A stretch of DNA of 64,000 nt from Azotobacter vinelandii CA (GTDB lineage: Bacteria; Pseudomonadota; Gammaproteobacteria; Pseudomonadales; Pseudomonadaceae), in contig NC_021149.1 in NCBI RefSeq assembly GCF_000380335.1, forward strand, positions 3,524,501 through 3,588,500, written 5' to 3'. Position numbers and translations under genes: made by a program. Positions 27,021 through 36,071 of the stretch are shown here, piece by piece. The first letter of the stretch is position 1. Every line of letters begins with the position of its first letter. The notes under the pieces are model-generated. The model was not told the DNA's origin and did no database searches. It saw nothing but the letters and a program-made list of their open reading frames with translations.

Positions 27021-28526
27021 ATGCCCCGGACATGGATCTTCCGCCTGTTTGTCCTCCCTCTGCTTCTGTTGCCGGCCCCGCTCGCCTGGGGCGGCAGCCT
27101 CGAATCGTTCAGCCTGCCCGCCGCCGGCCATCCCGGCTCGCGCGAGCGCCAGTACAAGGTCTACCTGCCGGACGTGCGCTCCGAAACGCCGCCCCTGGTG
27201 ATGGCGCTGCACGGCTGCCTCATGGACAACGACGACGTGCTGCGCGACTGGGGCCTCACCGTCGCCGCGGACCGCCACGGCTTCATCCTGGTCGCGCCCT
27301 CCGTCAGCGGCTACGACGAACTGCGCGCGCCCAACTGCTGGGGCTTCTGGATCGACGGACAGCGCCACGAAGGGCGCGGCGAAGCGGAGGATCTGCTGCG
27401 CATCGCCCAGGCGGTGGAGGCCCGCTACCGCACCGATCCGGCGCGCCGCTACATCGCCGGGCTGTCTTCGGGCGGAGCGATGAGCGTGGTGGCGGCGATC
27501 GCCCACAACGAATACTGGGCGGCGGCGGCCAGCGTGGCCGGCCTGCCCTACGGCGAGGAGGCGCGAGCGGTGTCCTCGGCCGCCTGCCCGCTGAGCAATG
27601 CCAGCCTGCACGGCGTCGAGCGGGTGGTCGCCGACATGCGCGCCGAACTCGACGATCCCTACCCCATCCCGCTGCTGGTCATCCAGAACGACAACGACTG
27701 CACCGTGGTAGCGGGTGCCGGGCGCCGTCTGCGCGACGCGCACCTCAAGGCGTTCGGCTCGGCACCCTTCGACACCCCGGCCGGTACCCTGGCGGTGCAG
27801 AGGCGCTGCATCCCGGTGTTCGGCGACGACGACTACGGCTGCCGCCACGAGATCCACACCGCCGACGGCAACAGCGCCAGCCGCTCGCTGGTGGAAACCC
27901 TCTACTACCAGGGGCCGCTGGAGACCCCGGCCGAGAACGATATCGACCGCGGCCACTACTGGATCGGCGGCGAACATGGACGCGAAGGCCCCTACGCGCT
28001 GCGCCCGGGCCCCAGCCATCCGGACATCCTCTGGTATTTCTTCGCCCGCCATCCGCGCAACGGCATGGAGCCGGACGACAGCCCGCGGGTGACCATCGAG
28101 GGCGCCAATCCGCTGCGCCTGCCGCTCGGCGAGTCCTTCGTCGACCCCGGCGCCCGCGCCGGCGATGCCCGGGACGGCGAGTTGGCGGTCGGCGTCGACT
28201 GCACGGTCGACACCCGCCGCGCCGGCCGCTACCGCTGCACCTACAGCACCACCAACCGCCGCGGCAAGCGCAGCGAGGCGATCCGCACGGTACTGGTGGA
28301 AGACCCGGACGTACCCGCGGCGACCTGCGCGACCGCCACCGCCTCGCCCCTCGGGCACCTGTTCGGCGGACGGGCGCTGCCGGGCGGCGCACTGTACGGC
28401 CGCACCCTGGCCAGCGGCGACCGCACCGACATCGGCTCCGTCTTCCAGGGGCTGACTCCGGTGACGCTCCACGAGGGTGCACCGGGGGAATGGTTCGTCC
28501 GCCCGCCGGAAGCCTGCGGCTGGTAG
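27021..28526 (+). CDS. Secreted PHB-depolymerase-family esterase with C-terminal Ig-like (DUF5011) domain
   Basis: 501 aa with a signal peptide (IFRLFVLPLLLLPAPLAWG). Residues 40-330 are a PHB-depolymerase/feruloyl-esterase-type alpha/beta hydrolase: oxyanion loop LVMALHGCLMDNDDVL, lipase box AGLSSGGAMS (Ser149) and IQNDNDCTVV. About 355-430 (SPRVTIEGANPLRLPLGESFVDPGARAGD...GRYRCTYSTTNRRGKRSEAIRTVLVEDPD) is a DUF5011/HYR-like beta-sandwich often found on secreted enzymes. The C-terminal 65 residues are unassigned. Substrate may be PHB or another ester polymer. This triad order differs from the depolymerase at 19.7 kb, so the two are not recent duplicates. Confidence 0.85.
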   Translation: MPRTWIFRLFVLPLLLLPAPLAWGGSLESFSLPAAGHPGSRERQYKVYLPDVRSETPPLVMALHGCLMDNDDVLRDWGLTVAADRHGFILVAPSVSGYDELRAPNCWGFWIDGQRHEGRGEAEDLLRIAQAVEARYRTDPARRYIAGLSSGGAMSVVAAIAHNEYWAAAASVAGLPYGEEARAVSSAACPLSNASLHGVERVVADMRAELDDPYPIPLLVIQNDNDCTVVAGAGRRLRDAHLKAFGSAPFDTPAGTLAVQRRCIPVFGDDDYGCRHEIHTADGNSASRSLVETLYYQGPLETPAENDIDRGHYWIGGEHGREGPYALRPGPSHPDILWYFFARHPRNGMEPDDSPRVTIEGANPLRLPLGESFVDPGARAGDARDGELAVGVDCTVDTRRAGRYRCTYSTTNRRGKRSEAIRTVLVEDPDVPAATCATATASPLGHLFGGRALPGGALYGRTLASGDRTDIGSVFQGLTPVTLHEGAPGEWFVRPPEACGW

Positions 28527-28569
28527 CGATCGGGGAGCGAAACCCGCCGGACCGGGCCTGGAGCCACAG

Positions 28570-28623
28570 CGCGGGGCAATCGCGTGAAGCGCTCGCTCGA
28601 TACCGGACTGGAAAGATTGTGTG
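28570..28623 (+). repeat. Left arm of a ~54-bp inverted repeat
   Basis: The inner 26 bp (28598-28623) are identical to the reverse complement of 29137-29162. The remaining outward part matches with about eight substitutions and no indel. Shared landmarks are GGGGCAATCGC and TACCGGACTGGAAAGATTGT. Confidence 0.9.
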
Positions 28624-29018
28624 AACCCTGGCCAGTAATGGCCGGGGGCTACTCGACCCTCGTACGACTCTCGGCTTTGGCATCCTGCGTCGCTCTACCT
28701 CCTGCATCCCTGCAGTCGTCGCCACGTCCCTGCGGTTCGCCCCTCTACGCGACACCTGCGCTCGGTCTCCTGACGGGAATCGGGCTCCGGGTTGCCTGAA
28801 AGCGCTTTCGCTCTTGCGGCACGACCTGTCGGGCAGCGCCAGATGCCCCCTTCAGGAGGCCGAGCGGAGTCGTCGCGCAAGGGGATGAGCCGCAGGGATG
28901 CGGCGAAAGGCCCGAGGGCCATGGATGGCCCTTTGGGCCGTGCCCCTGGAGCGACGACGCAGGGAGGGAACCCGGAGCGAAGCGCAGGGCCGGATGAGGG
29001 GGTGGCCTTCTTTTTGGT

Positions 29019-29048
29019 TACTTTTTCTTGGCCAGACAAGAAAAAGTG
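29019..29048. repeat. Internal hairpin of the inverted-repeat module
   Basis: CTTTTTCTTG (29021-29030) and CAAGAAAAAG (29037-29046) form a perfect 10-bp stem with loop GCCAGA, extended by GTTA/TGAC with one mismatch. It is a strong AT-rich palindrome in GC-rich DNA and could act as a bidirectional terminator. Confidence 0.85.
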
Positions 29049-29136
29049 ACTCGGCCGGGGGGCCGAAACAGGGGCTTTCCGGCTACTCGGCAAGCAGCCC
29101 ATGCAGCGGAGCCGAAGGCAACGCCGAAACGCCCGA

Positions 29137-29190
29137 CACACAATCTTTCCAGTCCGGTATCGGGCGGGTATTTCATGCGATTGCCCCGAG
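29137..29190 (-). repeat. Right arm of the ~54-bp inverted repeat
   Basis: Reverse-complement copy of 28570-28623; core 29137-29162 is identical. It ends 39 bp past the end of the frameshifted DOPA-dioxygenase-like gene. Arm-to-arm span is about 0.62 kb. Confidence 0.9.
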
Positions 29191-29228
29191 CCACACCGGC
29201 GTCGGCGGGTCGCGCCCGCCCTATCCCG

Positions 29229-29548
29229 CTACGACCTCCGCAAATCCAGCGCCAGTCGATCGCCCAGCCATATCGCCCGTTTCGTATGCGCCTCGTATTC
29301 GTCCTCCTGCACCGGATGTACCAGGACGGAAAATCCCCCCTGTTGGCATCCAGCCACGCCACCGCCGCATCCACCGAGGCCGACTCGATATCGATTTCGA
29401 ACATCGGCATCGTATGAGCCCTACGCGCTCGAATATGAGCGGCGATATATCGACGATGTAGTCCATCCCCGATCACTCTGTCCCTGAACGCCGCAGCCCC
29501 GACACTGTCTTCCTTTTCGAAATAAACATGACAGTGATACAGGCCCAT
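29229..29548 (-). pseudogene. DOPA 4,5-dioxygenase family protein, -1 frameshift in a G6 tract
   Basis: From ATG 29548 the frame reads MGLYHCHVYFEKEDSVGAAA, then HTMPMFEIDI and AWLDANRG, typical of the DOPA 4,5-dioxygenase family (about 105-120 aa). At the run of six G (minus strand; C6 at about 29335-29340) the family sequence continues in another frame as GGFSVLVHPVQEDEYEAHTK and RAIWLGDRLALDLRRS, stopping at TAG 29229-29231. A seventh G would restore one 106-aa frame containing all expected motifs (HCHVYF, HTMPMF, VHP). It may be a pseudogene, a phase-variable gene, a slippage-decoded gene or a sequencing error. Lies downstream of the ABC exporter in the same direction. Confidence 0.85.
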
Positions 29549-29646
29549 GGGACTTTCTCTTCTTCGCGAATGACGCTCGACCGAGCGACGGGCCTCCAGG
29601 CCGGCGGCGCGGAGCGCCTTTGCCCGCAACGGCAAGACCGCAACGG

Positions 29647-31434
29647 TCAGTGCTGCAAATGCCCGTAGAGCTTGGCGTACAGGCCGCCCCCGGCGATCAG
29701 TTGGTGGTGGTCGCCCTCCTCGGCGATGCGCCCGTCGTCGAACACCAGCACCCGGTCGGCCTGCTTCACCGCCGACAGGCGGTGGGCGATGATCAGCGTG
29801 GTGCGGCCGTGGAGGAAGCGCGCCAGCGCCTGGTGCAGGGCGTATTCGGTGGCCGCATCGAGGGCCGAGGTGGCTTCGTCGAGGATCACCACCTGCGGGT
29901 CGGCGAGCACCATGCGGGCGATCGCCAGGCGTTGCCGCTGGCCGCCGGAGAGGCGTACGCCGGAGCGGCCGACCACGCTGTCCAGCCCCTGCGGCAGGGC
30001 GCGCACGGTCGCCGCCAGTTGGGCGATCTCCAGCGCCTGCCAGCAGTCCTCGTCGCTGCGCTCGCGGCCCAGGGTCAGGTTGGCGCGCACCGTGTCGTTG
30101 AACAGCGCCGGCTGCTGGAGGACCACCGCGACGTGCTCGCGCACCCGCTCCAGGCCGATCTCCTCCAGGGTCGAACCACCGAACCGGATGCTCCCCGACT
30201 GCGGGCTGTAGAGGCCGAGCAGCAGTTGCACCAGGGTGCTCTTGCCGCCGCCCGAGGCGCCGACCACGGCGACCTTCTCGCCCGGCGCGATGGACAGGTC
30301 GAGACCGTCCAGCACCGGTTCGTCGCGGTAGGCGAAATGCAGATCGCGCACCTCGATGCCGACCGTGGCGCGTCCCTTGAACGGATCGACGCTGCCGGAG
30401 TACTGCGGCTCGTCGGCGCGGGCGAGCAGCTCGTTGATCCGCGCCAGGGCGCCGCCGGCGGCGTAGAAGGCGTATTGCAGGCCGAGCAGTTGCTCCACCG
30501 GGGCGATCATGAACCACAGGTAGCTGAACACCGCGAGCATCTGGCCGATCGACAGGTCGGAGAACAACACGGTGAGCATCGCCGCGGCGCGGAACACGTC
30601 GATGCCGAACTGGAACAGCAGGCCGCTGGCGCGGGTCGAGGCATCGGTCTTCCACTGCGAGGCGACGGCGCGGTCGCGCACTTCCCGGGCGCGCAGGCCG
30701 AGGCGGCCGAGGAAGAAGCCCTGGCGGTTGCCGGCGCGCACCTCCTGGATCGCCTCCAGGGTTTCGCCGAGCGCCTGGGTGAAGCGCGCGGTGCTGTCGT
30801 TTTCCAGCTTCTTCAGGTGCTTGACACGCTTGCCGAGCAGCACGGTGGCGTAGATCACCAAGGGGTTGAACAGGAGGATCAGCAGGGCCAGTTGCCAGTG
30901 CATCCAGATCAGGATCGCCGAAGTACCGGCCAGGGTCAGGACGGCGACCAGGAAACGGCTCAGGGTGTCGCCGACGAAGGAGTCCAGGGTGTCCAGGTCG
31001 GTGACCAGGTGGGCGGTCACGGTGCCGCTGCCGAGGCTTTCGTATTCGCCCAGGGAGATGCGCTTGAGTCGCTCGATCAGGCGCATGCGCAGGCGATAGA
31101 CGACATCCTTCGACAGCCGGGCGAACAACCGGGCCTGCAGCACGCCGAACAGCAGCGAGGCACTGCGCAGCAGCAGGGTCGCCAGCAGCATCAGGCCGAT
31201 GTAGCCGACCGCACTCTGCCAGGCGGCGGGCAACACCCGATCCATCAGGCGCAACGCCGCATCCCCTTGCCGGAGCAGCACTTCGTCGACCAAAAGCGGC
31301 AACAGCAGCGGAATCGGCACGCTGGTCAGGGCCGCTAGCACGGCGACCAGGTTGGCCAGCATCAGGGCCTTGCGGTGGCGCAGGGCGAGCCGGCGGATCT
31401 CCGCCCAGCCCAGGCGATCGGTGGCTTCAGGCAT
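29647..31434 (-). CDS. ABC exporter half-transporter (fused TM and ATPase domains)
   Basis: 595 aa. Residues 20-310 are a type I exporter membrane domain with six helices; 340-590 the nucleotide-binding domain with Walker A VVGASGGGKSTLVQL, Q-loop (VVLQQPALF), signature RLSGGQRQRLAIARMVL, Walker B VVILDEATSALD and the H-loop IIAHRLSA. MsbA/LmrA-like half-transporters work as dimers exporting lipids, peptides or drugs; the substrate is unknown. Its start overlaps the DsbA-like gene by 8 bp, so translation is coupled. The same neighbour pair occurs in P. aeruginosa (recalled). Confidence 0.92.
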   Translation of the reverse strand: MPEATDRLGWAEIRRLALRHRKALMLANLVAVLAALTSVPIPLLLPLLVDEVLLRQGDAALRLMDRVLPAAWQSAVGYIGLMLLATLLLRSASLLFGVLQARLFARLSKDVVYRLRMRLIERLKRISLGEYESLGSGTVTAHLVTDLDTLDSFVGDTLSRFLVAVLTLAGTSAILIWMHWQLALLILLFNPLVIYATVLLGKRVKHLKKLENDSTARFTQALGETLEAIQEVRAGNRQGFFLGRLGLRAREVRDRAVASQWKTDASTRASGLLFQFGIDVFRAAAMLTVLFSDLSIGQMLAVFSYLWFMIAPVEQLLGLQYAFYAAGGALARINELLARADEPQYSGSVDPFKGRATVGIEVRDLHFAYRDEPVLDGLDLSIAPGEKVAVVGASGGGKSTLVQLLLGLYSPQSGSIRFGGSTLEEIGLERVREHVAVVLQQPALFNDTVRANLTLGRERSDEDCWQALEIAQLAATVRALPQGLDSVVGRSGVRLSGGQRQRLAIARMVLADPQVVILDEATSALDAATEYALHQALARFLHGRTTLIIAHRLSAVKQADRVLVFDDGRIAEEGDHHQLIAGGGLYAKLYGHLQH

Positions 31435-32059
31435 GGGCGGCCCGCTCCAGCCAGCGCTCCAGCAGGGGCGCCAGACGCTCCAGCGGCTGGTGGCCGTTGG
31501 TCAGCAGGGCGAGCATGCCGTTACGCTCGGCCAGCAGGGTCGGAAAACCGGCGATGCCGAGCCGCTCGACCCAGGCGAAATCGGCGCAGGTGGCCTCCCG
31601 CTGCTCGGCGCTGTCGAAAGCCTCGGCGAAGCAGCAGCGGGCGAAGCCGGCGGCTTCGGCCAGCTCCAGCAGGACGCGGGCATGGGTCACGTCGCGGCCT
31701 TCCAGGTAGAAGGCCCGCTGGATCAGCCGCGCGAGATGCGCCACCCGCCGCGGCGCGAGATGACGCGCCACCACCAGCGCGCGGCAGGCCGGCTCGGTGT
31801 CGTAGACCATGCCCTCGGGCAGCCCCGCGTCGAAGTTGAAGGGCTGGCCGGTGCCGGCGTGCACGGCCTGCCAGTGGGCGAGAATGCGCGCGCGGGTCGG
31901 CTCGCCGAGCGGCGAAGTCTCCCGGCGCAGGCCGCCGACCACCCAGTCCAGCCGCACGCCTGCCCGCGCCGCCCGGCTGGCCAGTTCCTTGACCACCGGG
32001 GCGAAGCCCCAGCACCAGGAACACATGGGATCCATTACATAGAGCAGGCGCTCACTCAT
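31427..32059 (-). CDS. DsbA-family (FrnE-like) thioredoxin-fold protein
   Basis: 210 aa. The N-terminal redox motif is CSWC in YVMDPMCSWCWGFAPVVKEL; the helical insertion and the cis-Pro region GIAGFPTLLAERNG near residue 170 complete the DsbA fold. There is no signal peptide, so it is a cytoplasmic FrnE/2-hydroxychromene-isomerase-like oxidoreductase. It overlaps the ABC exporter gene by 8 bp. Exact substrate unknown. Confidence 0.88.
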   Translation of the reverse strand: MSERLLYVMDPMCSWCWGFAPVVKELASRAARAGVRLDWVVGGLRRETSPLGEPTRARILAHWQAVHAGTGQPFNFDAGLPEGMVYDTEPACRALVVARHLAPRRVAHLARLIQRAFYLEGRDVTHARVLLELAEAAGFARCCFAEAFDSAEQREATCADFAWVERLGIAGFPTLLAERNGMLALLTNGHQPLERLAPLLERWLERAAHA

Positions 32060-32245
32060 ACGAACTCCGTAGCGCTTCGGAGGATGGGTTTGATCGTAGC
32101 CAGCCGGACCGGGGCATGGCCCGCAGCCGGCGAAAAAGCTGTCGATGACTGAAAACGGCTGCGCCGGCGGGCGCCGGCGCAGGCTGGAGTGTACCGCAGC
32201 GGAGGCGGCCGGGCGGACTGCGGCAAACTGCCGCCTCTCGCTTCC

Positions 32246-32554
32246 TCAGCGGTCGTGCTTGCTGCCGCCGGCGCAGAGCGGCGAATCCGGTGCGCCACCG
32301 CGCAGCACCCACTCCTCGGGGGTATAGGTGTGCAGCGCCAGGGCGTGCATCTGCCCCATCAGTTCGCCGAGGACGGCGTAGACCTTCTGGTGGCGCTTCA
32401 CCTCGCCCAGGCCGGCGAACTGCGGACTGACGATCACCGCCTTGTAGTGGGTCTCCAGGCCGCGACTGTGCATGTGGCTTTCGTCGAGCACCTGCAGATG
32501 GGTGGGCTCCAGGGCGGCCAGGGCGCTCTCGATGCGCTCGATCTTGGCGGTCAT
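32246..32554 (-). CDS. bolA: BolA family protein
   Basis: 102 aa. [79 protein letters not shown] has the class II KH-like fold and the conserved His residues used to bind [2Fe-2S] clusters with monothiol glutaredoxins. Involved in iron homeostasis and morphology control. The start ATG overlaps the DUF2059 gene's stop by 4 bp. Confidence 0.93.
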   Translation of the reverse strand: MTAKIERIESALAALEPTHLQVLDESHMHSRGLETHYKAVIVSPQFAGLGEVKRHQKVYAVLGELMGQMHALALHTYTPEEWVLRGGAPDSPLCAGGSKHDR

Positions 32555-33051
32555 TTCTTGGTTCCTCCCAGTTCCTTCTGCATTTCGTCGAGCAACCGGT
32601 TCACCTCCGGTACCGCCTTCTCCAGCGCCGCCTGGGTCATCTGCGCCGATTGCGCGGTGAGCGCCGGCATGCTCTGCAGAACCTTCTGGCCCAGCGACGA
32701 TTGATAGAACACGAGCAGTTCCTTCATCTCGCTTTCGTTGAAGGTGGAGGTGTAGAGCCTGACCATATCGGGCTTGAGCCTGTCCCAGCTGACCGCCTTG
32801 TCCAGCGCGGTGTTGGCCCGGGCCTGGTAGCGCTCGAGCAGCGACTGCTTGCTCTGCGGCGCCTTGGCCTCGGCGAAGCGCTGGGCGAACATCTGCTGTA
32901 CCTGGGCGTAGACGGGCACGGTCAGTTTGTCGGCGCGCACCACCTGGAGGAACTTTTCCGCAGCGGCGGCATGGCTGGCGGCGTCGGCCAGTGCCTGGCC
33001 GCTGGCGCAGAGCAGCAGGCTGGCGGCGCAGAGCACTCGAAAACGGGACAT
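32551..33051 (-). CDS. DUF2059 periplasmic protein
   Basis: 166 aa with a signal peptide ([20 protein letters not shown]). The DUF2059 core (about 85-140) is [39 protein letters not shown]. Function unknown; family members sit upstream of bolA in pseudomonads. Translationally coupled to bolA; divergent from fumC with a 180-bp gap that holds both promoters. Confidence 0.88.
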   Translation of the reverse strand: MSRFRVLCAASLLLCASGQALADAASHAAAAEKFLQVVRADKLTVPVYAQVQQMFAQRFAEAKAPQSKQSLLERYQARANTALDKAVSWDRLKPDMVRLYTSTFNESEMKELLVFYQSSLGQKVLQSMPALTAQSAQMTQAALEKAVPEVNRLLDEMQKELGGTKK

Positions 33052-33231
33052 TCGGACATCCTTCTAGACAAGGCAAAAAAGGGGGGAAGGCCCCCGACGG
33101 GCCCGTCGGCCGGGACGTGCGGCCGGGCCTCTTCGGCCGGCCCATTCTGCGCCCAAGCCGGTGGGGGCTCAAGGGAAGCCCCAGCGGCGTCTACACTTCG
33201 TTGGACTTCAACGTTCGTGGAGACCTGTCGC

Positions 33232-34626
33232 ATGAGTCGCACCGAAACCGACAGCTTGGGGCCGATCGAGGTTCCCGACGAAGCCTACTGGGGTGCCCAG
33301 ACACAGCGCTCGCTGATCAACTTCGCCATCGGCCAGGAGCGCATGCCGCTCGCCGTGCTGCACGCCCTGGCGCTGATCAAGAAGGCCGCCGCCCGAGTCA
33401 ACGACCGCATCGGCGAGCTGCCGCCGGAAATCGCCCGGCTGATCGAGCAGGCCGCCGACGAGGTACTCGCCGGCCAGCACGACGGGCAGTTCCCGCTGGT
33501 GGTCTGGCAGACCGGCAGCGGCACCCAGAGCAACATGAACGTCAACGAAGTGATCGCCGGGCGCGCCAACGAGCTGGCCGGCGGCCCGCGCGGGGGCAAG
33601 AGCCCGGTGCACCCCAACGACCACGTCAACCACGGGCAGAGTTCCAACGACTGCTTTCCCACCGCCATGCACATCGCCACCGTGCAGGCCGTGCAGCGGG
33701 AATTGCTGCCGGCGGTCGAGGAACTGGCCGCGGCTCTCGACAGCCAGGCGAAGCGCCATGCGCATCTGGTCAAGACCGGGCGCACCCACCTGATGGACGC
33801 CACGCCGGTGACCTTCGGCCAGGAACTCTCGGCCTTCGTCGCCCAGCTCGGCCTGGCCGAGCGGGCCATCCGCGCCGCGCTGCCGGCGGTCTGCGAGCTG
33901 GCCCAGGGCGGGACCGCGGTCGGCACCGGGCTGAACGCGCCGCACGGCTTCGCCGAGGCGATCGCCGCGGAACTGGCCGCCCTCTCCGGCCTGCCCTTCG
34001 TCTCGGCGCCGAACAAGTTCGCCGCCCTCGCCGGCCACGAGCCGCTGGTGCACCTTTCGGGCGCCCTGAAGACCCTGGCGGTGGCGCTGACCAAGATCGC
34101 CAACGACCTGCGCCTGCTCGGCTCCGGTCCGCGCGCCGGCCTCGCCGAGGTGCGCCTGCCGGCCAACGAGCCGGGTAGCTCGATCATGCCCGGCAAGGTC
34201 AACCCGACCCAGTGCGAGGCCCTGGCCATGCTCGCCTGCCAGGTCATGGGCAACGACAGCACCATCGCCTTCGCCGCCAGCCAGGGGCACCTGCAGCTCA
34301 ACGTCTACAAGCCGGTGATCATCCACAACCTGCTGCAATCCGTGCGTCTGCTCGCCGACGGTTGCCGCAACTTCCGCGAGCACTGCATCGAGGGGCTGGA
34401 GCCGGACCCGCGACGGATGAGCGAGCACCTCGAGCGCAGCCTGATGCTGGTGACCGCGCTGAACCCGCACATCGGCTACGACAAGGCCGCGGAAATCGCC
34501 AAGAAGGCCTACGCCGAAGGCACCACCCTGCGCGAGGCCGCCCTGGCCCTCGGCCACCTCAGCGGCGAGGAGTTCGACGCCTGGGTGCGTCCGCAGGACA
34601 TGCTGGAAGCCGGCCGGCACGACTGA
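33232..34626 (+). CDS. fumC: Class II fumarate hydratase
   Basis: Reversible hydration of fumarate to L-malate in the TCA cycle; oxygen-stable, iron-free tetramer. 464 aa with the superfamily signature [16 protein letters not shown], the active-site His in [14 protein letters not shown] and [20 protein letters not shown] 33232 follows GGAGA; the long frame opening at 32650 is only the antisense of the DUF2059 gene. Class II instead of class I copies are usually induced under iron limitation or superoxide stress in pseudomonads. Confidence 0.97.
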   Translation: MSRTETDSLGPIEVPDEAYWGAQTQRSLINFAIGQERMPLAVLHALALIKKAAARVNDRIGELPPEIARLIEQAADEVLAGQHDGQFPLVVWQTGSGTQSNMNVNEVIAGRANELAGGPRGGKSPVHPNDHVNHGQSSNDCFPTAMHIATVQAVQRELLPAVEELAAALDSQAKRHAHLVKTGRTHLMDATPVTFGQELSAFVAQLGLAERAIRAALPAVCELAQGGTAVGTGLNAPHGFAEAIAAELAALSGLPFVSAPNKFAALAGHEPLVHLSGALKTLAVALTKIANDLRLLGSGPRAGLAEVRLPANEPGSSIMPGKVNPTQCEALAMLACQVMGNDSTIAFAASQGHLQLNVYKPVIIHNLLQSVRLLADGCRNFREHCIEGLEPDPRRMSEHLERSLMLVTALNPHIGYDKAAEIAKKAYAEGTTLREAALALGHLSGEEFDAWVRPQDMLEAGRHD

Positions 34627-35054
34627 AGGCCGTCCCGGCGACCGCGCTCCGTGGACGCTCCAGCCGCCGCGGGGCACGGTTCCTCCCAGCGCAGATCATC
34701 ATTTCGTCACTACTCCGTCATAGGCTACCCCACGTCTCCCTAACACGCCCGGAAGCCAGCCACGCGCCCCCCGTGGTCCGGCGCCGGCAGCCGAGCCTAT
34801 TCGCCATCGCGGCACATGGAGCAGCCATGTCCAATCATGTCCCGTCGGCCCCGCCGACACTCAGCGGCCCGGGCGTCGTGCCCGACGGCGCGCGACCGGC
34901 CCGCCCGACCGCCGGAACCGCCGGGCGCCCTTGAACCCCGTTCCCCTGCCGGCACGGCCCTTCCCGGCGCCATGGCTTTCCCGGCGCCGAGGAGCGTCGC
35001 CGGACCGGCAGGCCAGTCCCATAGCCATTGCATGCCCTACCGGGAAGACTTCCC
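34627..35054. other. Intergenic region upstream of ppk2
   Basis: No gene seen. It has a small hairpin (CGGGC/GCCCG near 34868-34882) and a short AT-richer stretch around 34695-34725. No confident promoter. Confidence 0.5.
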
Positions 35055-35972
35055 ATGACCGACGCAAAAATAGATCCGACCGATGACCTGTCCCGGCAAC
35101 TCCATGCCGAGATGCTCGACGCCCTCGACGAAGAGCTGGAAATGGAACTCGACGACCAGCGCCTGGACGCGCTGGTCGCCGGCACCGACGAGAACCGCGA
35201 CCTCGACCGGCGCCTCTACTTCAGGGAACTGCTGCGACTCCAGGCCGAGCTGGTCAAGCTCCAGGACTGGGTCCAGCACAAGAAACTCAAGCTCGTGGTG
35301 CTGTTCGAAGGACGCGACGCCGCCGGCAAGGGCGGGGTCATCAAGCGCATCACCCAGCGCCTGAACCCGCGCGTCTGCCGCGTCGCCGCGCTGCCCGCGC
35401 CGAGCGAGCGCGAGCGCACCCAGTGGTATTTCCAGCGCTACGTGTCGCATCTGCCGGCCGGCGGCGAGATCGTGCTGTTCGACCGCAGTTGGTACAACCG
35501 CGCCGGCGTGGAACGGGTGATGGGCTTCTGCAACGACGAGGAATACGAGGAGTTCTTCCGCAGCGTCACGGAATTCGAAAGAATGCTGGTCCGCTCCGGC
35601 ATCATCCTCGTCAAATACTGGTTCTCGATCACCGACGACGAGCAGCAGAAACGCTTCCTGATGCGCATCCACGATCCGCTCAAGCAGTGGAAGCTGAGTC
35701 CGATGGACCTGGAGTCGCGCCGCCGCTGGGAACATTACACCCGCGCCAAGGAGGTCATGCTGGAACGCTCCCACATCCCCGAGGCGCCCTGGTGGATCGT
35801 CGAGGCGGTGGACAAGAAAAGGGCGCGTCTGAACTGCATCCACCACCTGCTCGGCCAGGTGCCTTACAGCGAGATCGAGCGCCCGGCCATCATCCTGCCC
35901 GAACGGGTCTACCACCCGGACTATGCGCGCAACCCCCAGGCGAAGGAAATCTTCGTGCCGGCGGTGTATTGA
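35055..35972 (+). CDS. ppk2: Polyphosphate kinase 2 (class I, single domain)
   Basis: Transfers phosphate between polyphosphate and GDP/ADP; in P. aeruginosa PPK2 favours GTP formation from polyP. 305 aa with Walker A FEGRDAAGKGGVIKRI (Lys92), the lid DRSWYNRAGVERVMGFC and SITDDEQQKRFLMRIHDPLKQWKLSPMDLESRRRW. An acidic N-terminal extension (about 1-55) precedes the core. ATG 35055 has GGGAAG upstream; starting at 35028 would add nine unconserved residues. Convergent with the FadL-like gene. Confidence 0.95.
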   Translation: MTDAKIDPTDDLSRQLHAEMLDALDEELEMELDDQRLDALVAGTDENRDLDRRLYFRELLRLQAELVKLQDWVQHKKLKLVVLFEGRDAAGKGGVIKRITQRLNPRVCRVAALPAPSERERTQWYFQRYVSHLPAGGEIVLFDRSWYNRAGVERVMGFCNDEEYEEFFRSVTEFERMLVRSGIILVKYWFSITDDEQQKRFLMRIHDPLKQWKLSPMDLESRRRWEHYTRAKEVMLERSHIPEAPWWIVEAVDKKRARLNCIHHLLGQVPYSEIERPAIILPERVYHPDYARNPQAKEIFVPAVY

Positions 35973-36071
35973 TCGCGAGCCGAAAGGGGCTGCCGATCCG
36001 GCGCGGGCGGCCCGCGCCGGTCTCGCCGCGGTGGCCGGAAGGCGCCGCCGGCGGCCGGTCCCGGCCGCGCT

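Larger units (their letters stand above)
28527..29228. other. Gene-free region occupied by an inverted-repeat-bounded module
   Basis: No credible gene. It carries the terminal inverted repeats, a Leu/Phe-rich shadow frame (ends FFLVTFSWPDKKK) and the internal hairpin, all annotated separately. Small frames of this type recur, from memory, as spurious ORFs in many pseudomonad and related genomes, which suggests a dispersed non-coding repeat. Confidence 0.6.

Noticed and set aside
28792-29049. 85-aa frame ending FFLVTFSWPDKKK as a real gene
   Set aside because: It lies wholly in the inverted-repeat module and its end is the palindrome; similar frames recur as spurious ORFs elsewhere (recalled).
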